From Fratercula arctica (taxonomy: Eukaryota > Chordata > Aves > Charadriiformes > Alcidae), in NCBI GenBank assembly GCA_947846985.1, contig CANTUZ010000005.1, positions 48,945,389 to 49,009,388 of the forward strand: 64,000 nt of DNA, written 5' to 3'. The position numbers and the translations under genes were made by a program. Numbering within the stretch: position 1 is the stretch's first letter; each line of letters starts with the position of its first letter. The notes beneath the pieces are model-generated. The model worked only from the letters and a program-made list of their open reading frames with translations. It had not been told where the DNA came from and made no database searches. Shown here piece by piece: positions 12,701 to 24,260 of this stretch.

Positions 12701-15700
12701 TCTGGTTCATTATCCACCTTTTTGCAATCTCCCACTCCCCCCAGATCAAACATTTTATTTCACAGTGCCAGCAGTTTCTACGCCTGGAAAAAGACAAAGC
12801 TGACCTACTCAGCCGTGAAAAGCACCAATACTGCATTTGCCATCAAGGGCAGTAATGCCGTCTCATGAAGAATTTAGCCCAGTGAGTAAGTAGCAAACAA
12901 AGATATAACATCCACATAATCTACACAGCAGAGGTAAGAGCAGCAGCAGCAGCAAAGACGTGTGGGCAGCAGCACGTGCTGAAATTGAGAATGAACACTT
13001 GGAGCCCTGCAGGGCTCACCTTCCAGGCGCTCATACTTTGCTCCATCCTTGCTGCTGATACTGCCCATGCTCGAGTACCACCTAGCATCTGCCTGCTTTC
13101 CAGGTGCAGCCATATTCCAAACCCCAGAAAATTATACCCTGAATAAAAACATAAGACATGCCAGAACTTTCCTGTGGGCTGCTGCTTAGAAAAATTTAAA
13201 TGACAACACACCCCAAAGATTTGGAAAAGCCCTCAGATGTTCACCCACTTGTCAAATAATTCTTTAGTCAGAAATACTACAGTACAAATGAAATTTATTT
13301 AATGGATACATGGAGACTGTTCTGGATTACACCCCTTCCTTGCTACAAGAAAAATACTCTAAAGACTCTAGGTAGATTTAGAAGATACTGATTTCATTCA
13401 GTCTCATGTCATCCCTGTGCTCTTACAGACACTTGCTGCCTCCATTTAATAATCACCCAGAGACTGATCTGGTTGTGGAAATGCCTCCAGTCTCAAGGAA
13501 GTATCTAAAACAAAACAAGAAAACGCTGGTTCCACAAGAGAAATTCTGCATAAAATATCAACTTAAGTTTTCCTTTCTTTATGTCTGTTACTTTTGCACA
13601 GTTGAACTACATCTTCATGGCATCCATTAGAGAAAATATTTCTTTAGACAGAAAACAATAAGCAACATGAATGGTACTGGATCATTCTGAGGAAAGAGCA
13701 CATTATATCCACAAATGCATATGACCTTATGGTACAAACAGTATGTATTTACTAGCTCATACCCGTGGCTCCCCTCTCCTATGATAGCTCAGGTATTTGC
13801 AAATAATTGTGTGTTGAAAGCCTCCTGCTCTGAAATAAAGGGCATATGTGGCCCCCATCTTACTAAGCTTCACCAGACTTGCTAATGATACAGTTCTGGG
13901 ACCCCTGGAATGAATAAAAGTTTGTGTTTGTTCTGAGCACTGCTGAAGATGTGTGTGGTACAGTGTTTGCATTTAATTTTTTAAACAACTAACTAGTAAG
14001 GAAAATGGAACAAAACTTTGCTCTGGAAACCAGCATAGGTCTGACTTCAACAGTTAAAACCTTAATAGAGGGCAGGTGTTATTTCAAAAGCTGTCATGTT
14101 TTATTTCAACACTGGGACAGCTGCAATCAAATACCCAGGTGTTCTCAGACACTTCTTTTTACCTTAGGATTGAATCTATTGCCAGGCAGGACTTGGTCAC
14201 ACCTTAGTGTGTTACACACTCTCCCCTACCACACAGAAAGTTGCATATATCCACCCCTCCTCCCCCCGCCCAGCGTTAAAAACCACTTCAGATTTGATGC
14301 TTCCTGTCACATTTAAGACAGGAGCTGAGGACATTACCATAAATTCAAATTGCATTAGAAATGGTAGCTTTGCTTTTATGCAATAATAGGACAGTGGTCT
14401 GCTAATACTACAGATCCTTCACCCCTTCATGCAAAGTCTGTTGTGCCTCATCATCTGATTACTGGTGTGAAAAGAGTGAAAAAACAGACAGATATTATGA
14501 TTTAGATCATCTTTTGCAAAATGTAAGCAACTCCCCACAAGACACTGAAACGGAGCAGACGTCAACCTATAGAGCACCTACAGCCTCATGGTGAGGAGAG
14601 CTCCTGCACCAGAACATACCTTTCTTCCAACTTACTCATTTTTAACTCAAAGCATTAGGCTGATGGCAGAGCACCACATTCATTTACTCCTCCTCCAAAG
14701 TGATAAAACTGTGGCACTCGAGATGAAGGGCTTGAAACACAAGAATCTGACTTCAATTCAAACACAGTAAACAGGCAAAAAATAGTGCTGAAGAGCTTTC
14801 CTTGAAACTGGTGGCTACTATAGCTACCCTGCAGAAAGCCTGCCAGTAAACCCCTTTCAGAATAAATGCTCTCTGTTCAACTCTGCCCAAAGGTGAAAGT
14901 TTCTTTATAAAGCACAGTTCAAATTTATTCACTGTCACAAAGTACACCAAGAACCTGATTCAGCAAGAAACACACAGAATTTGTGTAACAAAAATAGACA
15001 TCGGAGTTGAATCAAACCCTGAAGCTTTAGAGTGTCTCTTATGTTACCTGCATATATTGAAGTCTCTGAATAATCACACTTGGAAGTTTTGCCAAACCTT
15101 CCAGTATATTTCTTCCCCACAATCCAGATATATTGCACCAGGAAGTAAATTTTTTAAGATGAGGGTCAATGAATGCCTCAGTCAACTATTTTTAGGTAAT
15201 GCTTTTTTTAAAGTAATGTGGAAATCCCACTGCTCACTGAGGCACAGGAACGCCAAAATCGGAACAGCTGTTAGTGCCTCTGCTGTCCTAGAAGCTTTCT
15301 GCTGCATGCAGAAGGCAGATTATGACACAAAGAAGCTGGAAAAGGTACTACACCAAACAATGGCGTACAGCTAAATAGACTCCTTGTACTTGTTTTATAG
15401 ATAGTAGACCTTTTGTCACTGTACTTGCTAAATGAAGGCAATTCCCACTCATATAGGCTGGAACTCCTTGCAGTTTCAAGTGGCAGCAAAGGATCTAAAA
15501 ACTGATGCTTGCCTTTTGGTATATTCTTGCTGTCTTGAGATACTCTACACTCCCAACATGATGTTACCATGGCATTTCTGAAAAAGCTGCAAAAAAAATC
15601 TGCATAGGTTTTAGTGCAAGACAAGCTACAAAACTGGAAAATATATGCTGTGGCTTATCCAAACAATGCTCATCCAAATGATGAGCAGGGACTGTCTGAA

Positions 15701-18700
15701 GATAGCTGTTCCAAGGCATGTCACCAAAAAAGTCACACAGAAAAAGTGTTGAATTAAGTTTTTATCATAAGAATCGAGCCATTTAAAAGCTTACAGCTGC
15801 AGAATCTGTTAACAAACAGCATTAGGTGTTGGACAGTATTAAGAGTAGCTGCGTTACAGGGAAATGGTAAATTTTAAACACTTGTAGCACTGCAAACATT
15901 AAAATTAACAAAGTTGCAGTATTACTGAATAGATCTGCTCAACTGAGATCACTTCCAGGGAGCGCACCAGCTATGAGTATTGTAGATAACAGATCCAAAT
16001 ACATCAAAGGAAAACAAGACTTTACTTGTAGCACCACTTGAAGGTAAAAAACAAGTTTCCCATGTCTATATTCTAGCTAAGATTTATTTTCTACACTAGC
16101 CAAACAGATGCCAGCCATACGCTCAGTTGAATCAAAACAAGAGATGGAGAGATCACTCATATCCATCTGTACTGAACAAGTATTTGTTTTCATAAAGGCA
16201 GACTGGTTCCTGCTGCTTGCTCACTGCAAAATCCTAAAAAGATTAAGTGTTGTAATGCTGAAACTACAGAAAAGGAAAAAATACTAATTAGACTCACAAG
16301 ATACCAAAAAAAGGTTAACGCTGAGCAGTAATTCTTTCAGCAAATGAACAGCAGACAACCCATTAATTTTTCTGGTTAAAGTTTAAGGGAAATTACTTTA
16401 TCCAGTGATGTATTTTTTGGGCACGTAATTTATACCACGGTTCTCATTTCTTAACTGGTTAGTAACAGGTAGGGATTCAGCTTTAAATGTTTTAAAAAAA
16501 AAATAAATAGAAGACTTCAACTACATGAAATAACAGTGGATTTCACAGTCCTGCTGCCTTTGCTCTTTTGGGCTTTGATGGGGCCTTCATGCAAACATGT
16601 GCTTGGGCCGCTTCCAGGCTATCCTTTTGCTGTGAAGCTCACAATACGGAATCACAGAATCCTCTAGGTTGGAAGAGACCTTTTAAAACCATTGAGTCCA
16701 ACCATCAACCTAACACTGCCAAAACCACCACTGAACCATGTCCCTTTGCACTAGGTCTACATGTCTTTTAAATACCTCCAGGGATGGCGATTCCACCACT
16801 TCCCTGGGCAGCCTGTTCCAATGTGTAATAACCCTTTCGGTGAAGAATTTTTTCCTAATATTCAATCTAAACCTCCCCTGGCACAACTTGAGGCCATTTC
16901 CTCTCATCCTATCACTTGTTACTTGGGAGAAGAGAGCGATCCCCACCTCACTACAATATGGGGAAGGCATGCCAGGCACCAAGCACAGCTTTCACCACAG
17001 AATAATCAGTTCTAAACAGCCGATTTGTATCATATTGTCAGTTTGTCCTACCCTTATTTTAAAAGTGATGGAAAACAGGATGAGAGGCCAGGACAGTGAA
17101 GTGTGAGGATAATAAGAGAAATGGGACCTGGGAGCCACCCTGTGCCCAGAGGACAAAGGCTGTACAGAAACACCAGGAGTGGAGGAGTGAGCAGGACATG
17201 GTGCCTACACATGGTCGGAGCCACTGCAGGGGCCTTCTGGACTTACAAACTGAACCACCTGGGCATATATTATTATGCTGGGCTAAATCCAGACATTTTT
17301 GTATTAAAGCTTTTCTGTCAGCAGTCAAAATCTGGCACAAGTTTACCTGCTAGACTGTGTCAGGCCTGAGGAGCATGGGCACCGACAGATGTATTTCAGC
17401 ATCCCTTCGGATGTGCCTCTCAGCTCCTCCACCTCAGATGCAAATCTTTTACTGCTGAGCTGAGAATAGTGAAAGCGACTTCTCTACGACTGCCCCAAAG
17501 AACAAAAAATTTGCATTTCTGACTGCGCTCCACATACAGGCTACCACAAGGCCTATTTTTATCAAATTTTGATCTAGCTGTGACCTTCACAGCGACACAG
17601 AAAGACAAGGCTGTGCTCCCTCACAAGCAGGCAGCACTGGTGCAGTTCTAGGTCAGTAGCGCCCCATCGGGGACAAGGACGTTAAGTGTCTCAGCCATTC
17701 ACTACACCAAAGTGTTTAGGTTCAAACTTTTCGAATATACTTATGAAAAGGCAGAAAATTTAAAGATAAGTTTGGGGCTTTTCTTAATTATTATTTTTCA
17801 CACTAAACGAAGGCCTAAATCCCACAGTTTTTGTTGATCAAGAGAGAAGTTTTAAAACAGAACAAGTTTCCCTTTTCCTGAGGATAAGCTGACCTATGCT
17901 TCAAAATCATCATGCTTCAGCTTATCACCCTGGGGCTAGAAGACATCTCATGAACTGTGGTAGACTGACACCAACCTCCAGCCTAGGTCTCTTTGCACAG
18001 ACTCATCAAGAGGCACATTTACTGGCAACTGTTTTGGGGAAGGCATGCTACATTACATGCTTCAGTAAAAATGATTGTTTTGTTTAGCACACAACAGACT
18101 TGGAAGAATAAGAAATGCAGTCAAGAAAGAGGTCATACAGCCAAGCAAACTAACCTTTAGAGGAAGAGCAAAGCAAACATCCACCTGTCATTTTCAAGAC
18201 AGGACTGAGTGACTGCTTAATATATTGCAGAAAATGCTTTTTTAAGCAACAAATAGCTTTTTATTTGGCTGCACTAGATTTTCAGCTTTCCTTGGTTTTG
18301 GATGGTTGCTTTTCCTCTTGTCTTGGTGTGGTCTTGCATGGACCACTGTTCTCATCTCAACCTGTTAGCACACGTGTGCAGTCAGATGACAGACATCAGT
18401 AATGCGTTAACCAACTGTAAAGCCATCCATTAATTATCTTGCCTTGCTGCAACTTGAGGCACACTTGCATTCAAATCCGCAACCAAACAAACAACTGTTA
18501 GGTAATGTCTCCCCTCATTACTTGTACTAAGCCAGAATTAAGCCCTCTACTGCACTGCACGGAATTCAGATGTCACGTTTATTGAGCAGCTAATCTTCTT
18601 AGCCCCAAACAGACTAACCAGCATTGCTCGTTCACTCTCTTCTCCAGATCTTCTCTAACACGCTTCAAAACACACAACAGTGCATTAAAAACAAAACAAC

Positions 18701-21700
18701 TTTTTGCCAACTCAGATTCCTTGCCAGAGGCTCTCTGCTCCTGGCAACACTTCCCCAGTCTTGCTTTGGACCATCTGCCTGGTAGGTTTCTTTGCTTCTT
18801 TTAGTTCAGTTACGCAAAACTACTTTGCTTCTTTCAGTTTAGTTACTCAAAACTAACTTTTTCAGTGTTTATCGTAGTCCATGTAAAGACAGTCCTTTGA
18901 GTCCCTGCCAGTTTGCTCAATTTAATCGCCTCCACCAAGGGATCTTTAGAAAGACCCTACCTCAGCTCTGATACATCAGGTCTCAGAGATGATAGCAGCT
19001 GGTCCCCACAAGTAAAGCCATGAACGACTACTGAAACTGCTTCCTGCATTACATCTAATCTGTCACTTGTTTGTCCTCTCTTTACGCCAAGTTTCTCCCT
19101 TCTCTTGAAGTACACTAGCACTTCTATAGAGTGACTAGTTTCCCTACTGGCAGACAAGCACCGTCTAAAATCAGTTATATATTAGCCTGAACTTTATACT
19201 GCGAGTTGTGAAATAAGAAGACTTATAAACATGTGCACTGAGCAGATATAATCTCATTAAAGAGAGATGATTGCTCAGTCCCTGGCTTTGCAGGAACACA
19301 TGTTTGAAGGTGGACTGAGACCAAAAGAAGAATATGAACCGATCCAGAGAATGATGTATTTGACCTGAAAACAGACCACTACAGCAACAGATACAGCTTG
19401 ATGGCTTTTCTATTGACAGCTTACCGAGACAATGAAATGCTACACGCAGTGCTGGGAATTAATTTGTTTCTTCATTCACCAATGCTCACTAGAAACTGTA
19501 AGAGTAGGGCCTACTTAGCAAGCACTCCCATTTACTAGAGAAGATCTTGCTGACATACAGAAAATTGTTTGGTTTGCCTTAATTTTGCTACCCCTGCCTG
19601 GTTGTTATACCACTAAGAACTCCAGCTCAAGTCTCAGTCAGGGTACTGCTAGTTGCCTTATGCCACAGGAAGATCAGTCTCACTTGAATATAGTCTCATA
19701 TTAAAGGCTTATACCCTTGCTGCACTACACGGAGAAACAGCTAGCAGAGATTTTAGGGCAGTAATATAAAATATTCTCACACTTATTCCCTCAAACAGAT
19801 TCTGGCTATTATATTTTGTATATGGGCTGGGATCTGTAATCTCTGCTTTCAGCTCCTCACTCATAGCGCACTTTGGTAACAAGAACGAACCAGTGAAACA
19901 GTTTGCTACTAGTTCACAGTAGCAAACTAAAAGCTGCGGTGAAATTCACTTGTCATCGGTGCTTATCTGGACATCCACAGCTAGTGGCACATTTAGCAGG
20001 GTAAATATCTGGGCCTTACTACCACTTAAGTTTTGCCCACATCTTAATCAATCATATGGGCTTCATTCAAATAAACCGAGGTAGTCCAAGTAAAGACTAA
20101 GCCTGTCTCTCTGTATAAAGGTGACAATCTTTAAAAATGTGTTTCAGACTGAGAATGCTAATATTTCTAAAATTAAATAATATAAATGCTAATTAATACA
20201 ACCACTTGTAGCCACCAGACAGTACTAGCCACTTACAGTTAGAGACTGCGGTGCTGGAAGGGTTGCAATCAGCAGTGCAAAGTCCAACAGCGGCTAGTCA
20301 CCAGCAGTGTCCCTCTGGAATCAATACCAGGGGAAAAAAGAGCCTCAGCAAGCTTGGTGTCCTCTGCAAACGTGGGGCAGGGGTGGCCACGGTGGAGGGC
20401 AGGGCTGCGGTTAGAGAGCAAGCCGGAGAAACAGGCTCAGAGGGACTTCGTGAAGTCAACAACAGCAAGCGCAAACCCAGTGCCTGGGAGGCAATAGCTC
20501 CGTGCAGCAGGAAAGTCTGGGGCTGAACAGAAGACAGCTTTGCAGAAAAGGGCATTTGGGGTCTGGTGGGGATAAAGTTGGCGATGAGCCCCCAGGTGTG
20601 CCCTTGCAGCTGAGGCAGTCAACTGGCTACAGCAGCAAGGCTGGAGCCAGCAGGGTGAGGGGAGTGATTATCCTCCTCCACAAGGCATCCGTGAGAACGC
20701 ACCTGCTTCAGCTCTCTGTCCCTGGTTTCAAGGACAGCAAAGCCCATTCGAGGTGGTGCAGGGCCTGGAGCACGTAACCCACAGAGCAGCTGAGAGAAGC
20801 AGGCCGGCTCAGCTGCAGGGGGATGCTGCTACTGTTTTCAGCTTCCTAAAGGCAGGGTACAGAGAAGACAGAGCCAGAGTCTTATTGAGATGTGACAGTG
20901 AGAGGCATCATACATCTGTTGCTACATGGGAAATCCTGATCAGAAAAGATTGAAAAAAAAATTCACACTGTAGCAGTCGACCACTGGACCAGGTGCCCAG
21001 TAAGGTCATCAAAACCCCACCCCTGGATGCAAAATTCGTCCAGGCAGGACCCTCAGCGACCAGATCTAGCTGACCCTGGCTTGAGCTGTAGGGCAGGTGG
21101 CGTTACTCTGTGACCCTATTTAGGCTATTGTATCTGAACCAGCAGCAGCTGAAGCTTATTCCAAATCCAAGTCTTGACTCAGACAGCTGTCTTCTAGTAG
21201 GTAAGGTGCTTCAAAATTCAAACATGGGATGCTGTGCAAGTAGCAAGAACTAGCACAAAGGATCAATACTTGGACATTCAAAGGAGGAGTCTAGAGTACT
21301 ACAGAAAAACCTGATGCGACAATATTTTACTACAAAACAAGAGTACATTAATTAGAACTAGTAGAAAAGCCAATAAGATGATAGGCAATGCTCTATGTAC
21401 GCTGAGAATCTGAAACACCACACCACAGAGAAACACAAGAAGCTGCACAGCCAAAGAGTTTATGAGACAAACGTGGACAAAAGCCGCACTGAAAATGCAC
21501 AAAGTAAAAATAGCTGCAGAGAAGGACTGAATGGCTAAATGTTCTCACGATAACTTAACAAACAGTATTCTTAAAACATTCTGAAAAATTAGAACAAAGG
21601 GATGCTCTGCAAGGACATTTTAGGTTTATGTCCTATTAATAAGTACTTACATCTTAGTATTAGCAGAAGGATAGCTCAAATGTTTTGGAATATTGTGGTT

Positions 21701-24200
21701 CTACTAATGAATTAATAAATCAATTATGAAGCATCCCATTGCCCATGAATCATAGAATATCTCAAGTTGGAAGGGACCCATAAGGATCGTCGAGTCCAAC
21801 TCCCTGCTCCTTGCAGGACTACCTAAAACTAAACCGTATGACTAAGTGCATTGTCCAGATGCTCCTTGAATTCTGACAGGCTTAGTGCCACAACCACTTC
21901 CCTGGGGAGCCTGTTCGAGTGACTGACCACCCTCTCAGTGAAGAACCCTTTCCTAACTTCCCCTGATGCAGCTTCATTCCATTTCCTTGTGTCCTGTCGC
22001 TGGTCACCAGAGCGAGATCAGCACCCCCCCTCCGCTGCCACCCTTTAGGAAGTTGTAGACTGCCATGAGGTCACCCCTCAGCCTTCTCCTCTCCAAGGTG
22101 AACAAGCCAAGTGACCTCAGCTGTTTCTCTTAAGTCTTACCATCTTGGTCACCCTCCTCTGGGCATCATAGTTCGATGTCCTTCTTATACTGAGGTGCCC
22201 TCAAGGTGAGGCTGCACGAGCTCAGAGTGAGACAACAACAATTCCTTCCTATTGCTGGACAATGGAGATTATCTGATGGTTTTGCTGCTAACTACTGAAC
22301 GACAATTACATTTTGGCATTTAAAACACCATTCAAGTTCACTCTAGAAAATACCCACTTTTCTCATTCCCCAAAATACAAATAAGTGCAAAAAATGAAAT
22401 TCAGAGGTGCTCTGCAGGGATGGCAATGGCAATGACCACAAATTTAAGTATCATTTGCACAAGAGCCAGGGATATGACAGTAACAGGTGCTGAAATACAT
22501 CTTGATACAAAAAAACTCACTGGACATTTCGCAGCACTATAGCCCACTACTGAAGAATCCAGCTCCTCATATTCTAACTAACACCATATTTATAGTTTGA
22601 GTTTCTGTGCTGGAAATGGATGGATTAATTTTAACTGTGCAGGTAAGAGAAGTTATTCCACAGATATTATTTTATCACCTCAGCTATAGACCTTTAGAAC
22701 TTTATACACGGAACACGGGAACGCCCCTGCTCAGACAGCATTGGTAACTGTAATAGAACAGCTTACTGCACAGCCACGGTACAGTGGAAGCTTCTACCTG
22801 TACCATCACTTAACTGACATCATAAAAAGCCATTTCTAAAAATCAGTGCTGAATTCAGCTAATCAGATTTTCAAGTCATTTTAGCTAATTACATTTTTTT
22901 CAAGTCGCAGCTGTTTTGCATGCAATAATCAAAATCAACACTTCACCCAAATTTGATAACGTACAATTAGTATACATACACAGACACTTCTAGACTGTTA
23001 TCATATACTCTCACCACTTCCATACTACAATAAAGTGGGAAAAGGAGGCAAGATAGCACCACAAGCATTGTCATTCATCAATTCATGATTAACGAGGGTG
23101 AGAGTGCCTGGATCCATGCAGACAGCTGAAGTGCCTGAGACTCATAATGACAGCAGGGGCTTCCTGCAGAGAAAGCCAGTTCCACCTGTCTTGAGGACCC
23201 TGATACTTTCTGATGGGAGACGCCACGAAAAATTCTCACCAAAGGCAGGTGGTGTTAGCAGACACGCATCTCTCCACGCTCTTTTTTTACGGGGGGAGGT
23301 CACACTGCTTGCTACAGCAATTGATTAACTCTTCCGCTCCAGAGGGAAACTGAGCTGGCAGTTCTGCTTAAGAGCAAAGCAGATCTGAGACAAGAGTGGA
23401 TTTATGGTGCTGTTCTCCTTGCGACAACAAGAGAGCAAAGCATATAAGAAAAAGCCCAAACATGAAATGCACGTCGGCTCTTTCAGCACGGCCCGGTAAC
23501 AAAGTCAGACGCTTTGACTGAACCCACAGAATCACCGCAGAAGGCCGTGGTGCTGCTGCACCCCGCGGACACCCCACCGCTCCTCTTCCTTACTTCCAGA
23601 GGGACCCGGGGCGGGGGGGGATGTGAGAAATCGCAAACTCACGGGTAACTCGGGCGGCGGCGAAGGAGCCGGCGGGGCGCTCCGGGGAGGGCACCGGCCG
23701 CACGGCGAAGGGCTTCCCGCTCCACGGGAAGGTCACAGCCCCGCGTTACGGGACAGGGTCGGGGCCCGGCCGCTTCCGCGACCACCGCAGGACCCCGCGG
23801 CACGGCCTAGCGAGCCGGAGGCGCCAGGGAGGCTGCAGGTGAGCACCGCCGCCCGCCCAGCTGCAGCGGCTTTCGGACCGGCAGGGACCAACGCGTCCCA
23901 TCCCCCCACCGCACAGCTCAGGGCAGCGGGTGAGAGGGGCTGCGGGTGAGCGGCGCCGCAGGCTCTCCCCACCGCCTCAGCGGGCCACGACTGCCGGGGC
24001 AGGCGGCGGTGGCAGCTCCCCGCGCCCGCCGGGCCCCTCACCTGCTGCTGGATCTTCCCGTCCTCGGTGACCACCCAGTGGGTGGTGGCAGCGGCGGGAC
24101 GCGTCCCCGAGGCCAGCAGCGAGCACAGGCCCAGGGCCCAGCCAGAGAAGACCCACGCCCGACCCAGCCCGCCGCGCCCGGACGCTCCTGCCGCCGCCAT
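651..24200 (-). CDS. TTC17: TTC17, tetratricopeptide repeat protein 17, 5' part (exons 1-12; gene continues past base 1)
   Basis: Twelve coding exons on the minus strand join in frame to about 529 residues: 24042-24200, 8891-8980, 7920-8089, 6789-6900, 5440-5571, 4659-4768, 4234-4378, 3716-3855, 3311-3471, 2886-2998, 1174-1314 and 651-766. The product matches the N-terminal half of vertebrate TTC17 as I recall it. A hydrophobic leader (about residues 15-35) is followed by the signature [16 protein letters not shown], a conserved acidic linker (about 84-177), TPR-like helical pairs (about 222-326), a charged coiled coil (about 338-403) and a Ser-rich segment (about 445-491). In the literature TTC17 promotes actin polymerisation and ciliogenesis. 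I see no stop or frameshift. The C-terminal half and its TPRs lie outside the window. All donors are GT except the last one, which appears to be GC. The start was chosen by family alignment over an in-frame ATG 57 bases upstream. Confidence 0.95.
1174..1314 (-). CDS. TTC17: TTC17 coding exon 11 (residues 445-491), Ser-rich
   Basis: The exon encodes [40 protein letters not shown] and WSVESNR. The first half matches mammalian TTC17. The second half is diverged. The end was placed at a strong GTGAGT donor that keeps phase 0 and joins directly to EKQHILWP of exon 12. Reading on past this donor gives unrelated sequence. Confidence 0.85.
2886..2998 (-). CDS. TTC17: TTC17 coding exon 10 (residues 407-444)
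   Basis: The exon encodes [20 protein letters not shown] and then [18 protein letters not shown]. The C/H-rich start (three Cys and several His in about 30 residues) is conserved with the mammalian protein. It looks suggestive of metal binding, but no known motif is matched. The acceptor is CTGCAG, and the donor GTTTGT is a weak match to consensus. Confidence 0.94.
3311..3471 (-). CDS. TTC17: TTC17 coding exon 9 (residues 353-406), coiled coil
   Basis: The exon encodes [40 protein letters not shown] and [13 protein letters not shown]. The spacing of L/I residues with many K, E and Q predicts a coiled coil continuous with the end of exon 8. It ends with one base of Gly407 at a GTACAA donor. 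Confidence 0.95.
3716..3855 (-). CDS. TTC17: TTC17 coding exon 8 (residues 307-352)
   Basis: The exon encodes [20 protein letters not shown], which is helix B of a well-formed TPR (G/Y, A and P at canonical positions). [20 protein letters not shown] then leads into a charged helix. The acceptor is TTCAG. The exon ends with two bases of Arg353 at a GTAACT donor. Confidence 0.95.
4234..4378 (-). CDS. TTC17: TTC17 coding exon 7 (residues 258-306)
   Basis: The exon encodes [37 protein letters not shown] and [11 protein letters not shown]. It completes one TPR-like unit and supplies helix A of the canonical TPR at about residues 294-326. It ends phase 0 at a GTAAAT donor. Tyr291 stands where I recall Asp in human. 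Confidence 0.95.
4659..4768 (-). CDS. TTC17: TTC17 coding exon 6 (residues 222-257)
   Basis: The exon encodes [20 protein letters not shown] and then [16 protein letters not shown], plus two bases of Arg258. The W/LY/N/A/YW spacing followed by an A-rich second helix fits a TPR-like helical hairpin, the first of the N-terminal array. The acceptor is CTGCAG and the donor is GTAAGA. Confidence 0.95.
5440..5571 (-). CDS. TTC17: TTC17 coding exon 5 (residues 178-221)
   Basis: The exon has 44 codons from [18 protein letters not shown] to [11 protein letters not shown], phase 0 at both ends, with a TTTCAG acceptor and a GTATGA donor. The segment resembles the human region ending IHEGLQK. The last dozen residues are more diverged than the neighbouring exons. 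Confidence 0.94.
5740..5812. repeat. AT-rich microsatellite (ATTATAGATT-like units)
   Basis: Imperfect direct repeats of ATTATAGATT and of GATGAATAATATATTATT lie in TTC17 intron 4. Two copies of the longer unit are about 45 bases apart, which suggests local duplication by slippage. Confidence 0.7.
6789..6900 (-). CDS. TTC17: TTC17 coding exon 4 (residues 140-177)
   Basis: The exon encodes [20 protein letters not shown] through [10 protein letters not shown]. It begins after a CCTCAG acceptor with the third base of codon 140 and ends phase 0 at a GTAAGC donor. Intron 4, between this exon and exon 5, carries an AT-rich microsatellite near 5.75 kb. Confidence 0.94.
7920..8089 (-). CDS. TTC17: TTC17 coding exon 3 (residues 84-139)
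   Basis: The exon encodes [20 protein letters not shown] through [14 protein letters not shown], which is almost identical to the mammalian protein, and ends with two bases of codon 140. It is an acidic, highly conserved linker of unknown structure. The donor is GTAATG. Codon 140 is split as CG|T and gives Arg where I recall Ser in human. Confidence 0.95.
8891..8980 (-). CDS. TTC17: TTC17 coding exon 2 (residues 54-83)
   Basis: The exon encodes 30 codons from [10 protein letters not shown] to NYLKELE. It has a TTGCAG acceptor, a GTAAAG donor and phase 0 on both sides. It lies 15 kb downstream of exon 1, so intron 1 is by far the largest intron seen in this gene. Confidence 0.95.
10614..10634 (+). 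repeat. A21 homopolymer
   Basis: An uninterrupted run of 21 A is followed by an A/C-rich segment (CCCAAACAAAACCAACCC). It lies within TTC17 intron 1. No retrotransposed body is recognisable upstream of it. Confidence 0.8.
16650..16966 (-). mobile_element. CR1 LINE 3' fragment
   Basis: Read on the minus strand, it encodes the CR1 ORF2 C-terminal signature [17 protein letters not shown] preceded by [20 protein letters not shown], and it ends in the CR1 3' UTR with GGATTCTGTGATT. It is 5'-truncated, as most CR1 copies are. It lies in TTC17 intron 1 in the same orientation as the gene. Confidence 0.93.
20500..20960 (+). mobile_element. Old, diverged CR1 LINE fragment
   Basis: The stretch follows the CR1 ORF2 end region in order: a segment like 'GATGAGCCCCCAGGTGTGCC', then AGGGCCTGGAGCACGT, CTGAGAGAAGCAGG, and a region resembling 'AAAGAGGACGGAGCCAG..TC'. 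Frame is lost throughout and the 3' tail is not clear. It is antisense to TTC17. The edges are approximate, and similarity may begin as early as 20250. Confidence 0.6.
21748..22230 (-). mobile_element. CR1 LINE 3' fragment
   Basis: It starts on the plus strand with GAATCATAGAAT, the complement of the CR1 3' end, and continues with 'TTGGAAGGGACC' and 'TTCCCTGGGGAGCCTGTTC', both standard CR1 segments. Further in, 'CTTCTCCTCTCCAAG' and 'CACCCTCCTCTGGG' mark the ORF2 end region. The reading frame is broken. It is in the same orientation as TTC17, in intron 1. Confidence 0.93.
24042..24200 (-). CDS. TTC17: TTC17 coding exon 1 (residues 1-53)
   Basis: The exon opens with [10 protein letters not shown] and ends in DGKIQQQ at a GTGAGG donor, phase 0. 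Its length of 53 codons equals the human exon 1 as I recall it, although the leader itself is poorly conserved. Residues about 15-31 ([17 protein letters not shown]) form a hydrophobic stretch that resembles a signal peptide or membrane anchor. The same frame stays open upstream to 24512 only because the CpG island lacks stops. Confidence 0.93.
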
Positions 24201-24203
24201 CTT
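24193..24203 (-). promoter_or_regulatory. YY1-like motif overlapping the TTC17 start codon
   Basis: On the minus strand the bases read AAGATGGCGGC, the extended YY1 consensus. The ATG within it is the chosen initiation codon. YY1 sites of this form are common at or just after transcription starts of broadly expressed CpG-island genes. Confidence 0.65.
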
Positions 24204-24250
24204 CCCCAATCCCGGCCTGCCCGCACCACCCGGAACCGGAACCACCCCCG

Positions 24251-24260
24251 CCGCCATTTT
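24251..24260 (-). promoter_or_regulatory. Second YY1-like motif with an in-frame upstream ATG
   Basis: The minus strand reads AAAATGGCGG. Its ATG at 24257 is in frame and 57 bases (19 codons) upstream of the chosen start, with no stop between. If used, it would add a non-conserved Gly/Pro-rich N-terminus. Confidence 0.55.

Larger units (their letters stand above)
8981..24041 (-). other. TTC17: TTC17 intron 1, 15 kb
   Basis: GTGAGG donor next to 24042 and AG acceptor at 8981-8982. Apart from CR1 fragments at 16.65-16.97, about 20.5-20.96 and 21.75-22.23 kb and an A21 run at 10614-10634, I see no recognisable feature. Open frames up to about 120 codons here carry no family signature, apart from those inside the CR1 copies. 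Confidence 0.85.

Noticed and set aside
12940..12960. Short CAGCAG run (possible polyglutamine codons)
   Set aside because: It has only a few units, lies deep in TTC17 intron 1, and has no exon signals.
13733..13975. Minus-strand 71-codon ORF with phrases loosely like polymerase or CR1 text
   Set aside because: No ordered CR1 segments or tail could be followed around it.
16710..17106. Plus-strand ORFs overlapping the CR1 at 16.65-16.97 kb
   Set aside because: They are antisense shadows of the CR1 ORF2 end, and the NRLPREVV signature is on the minus strand.
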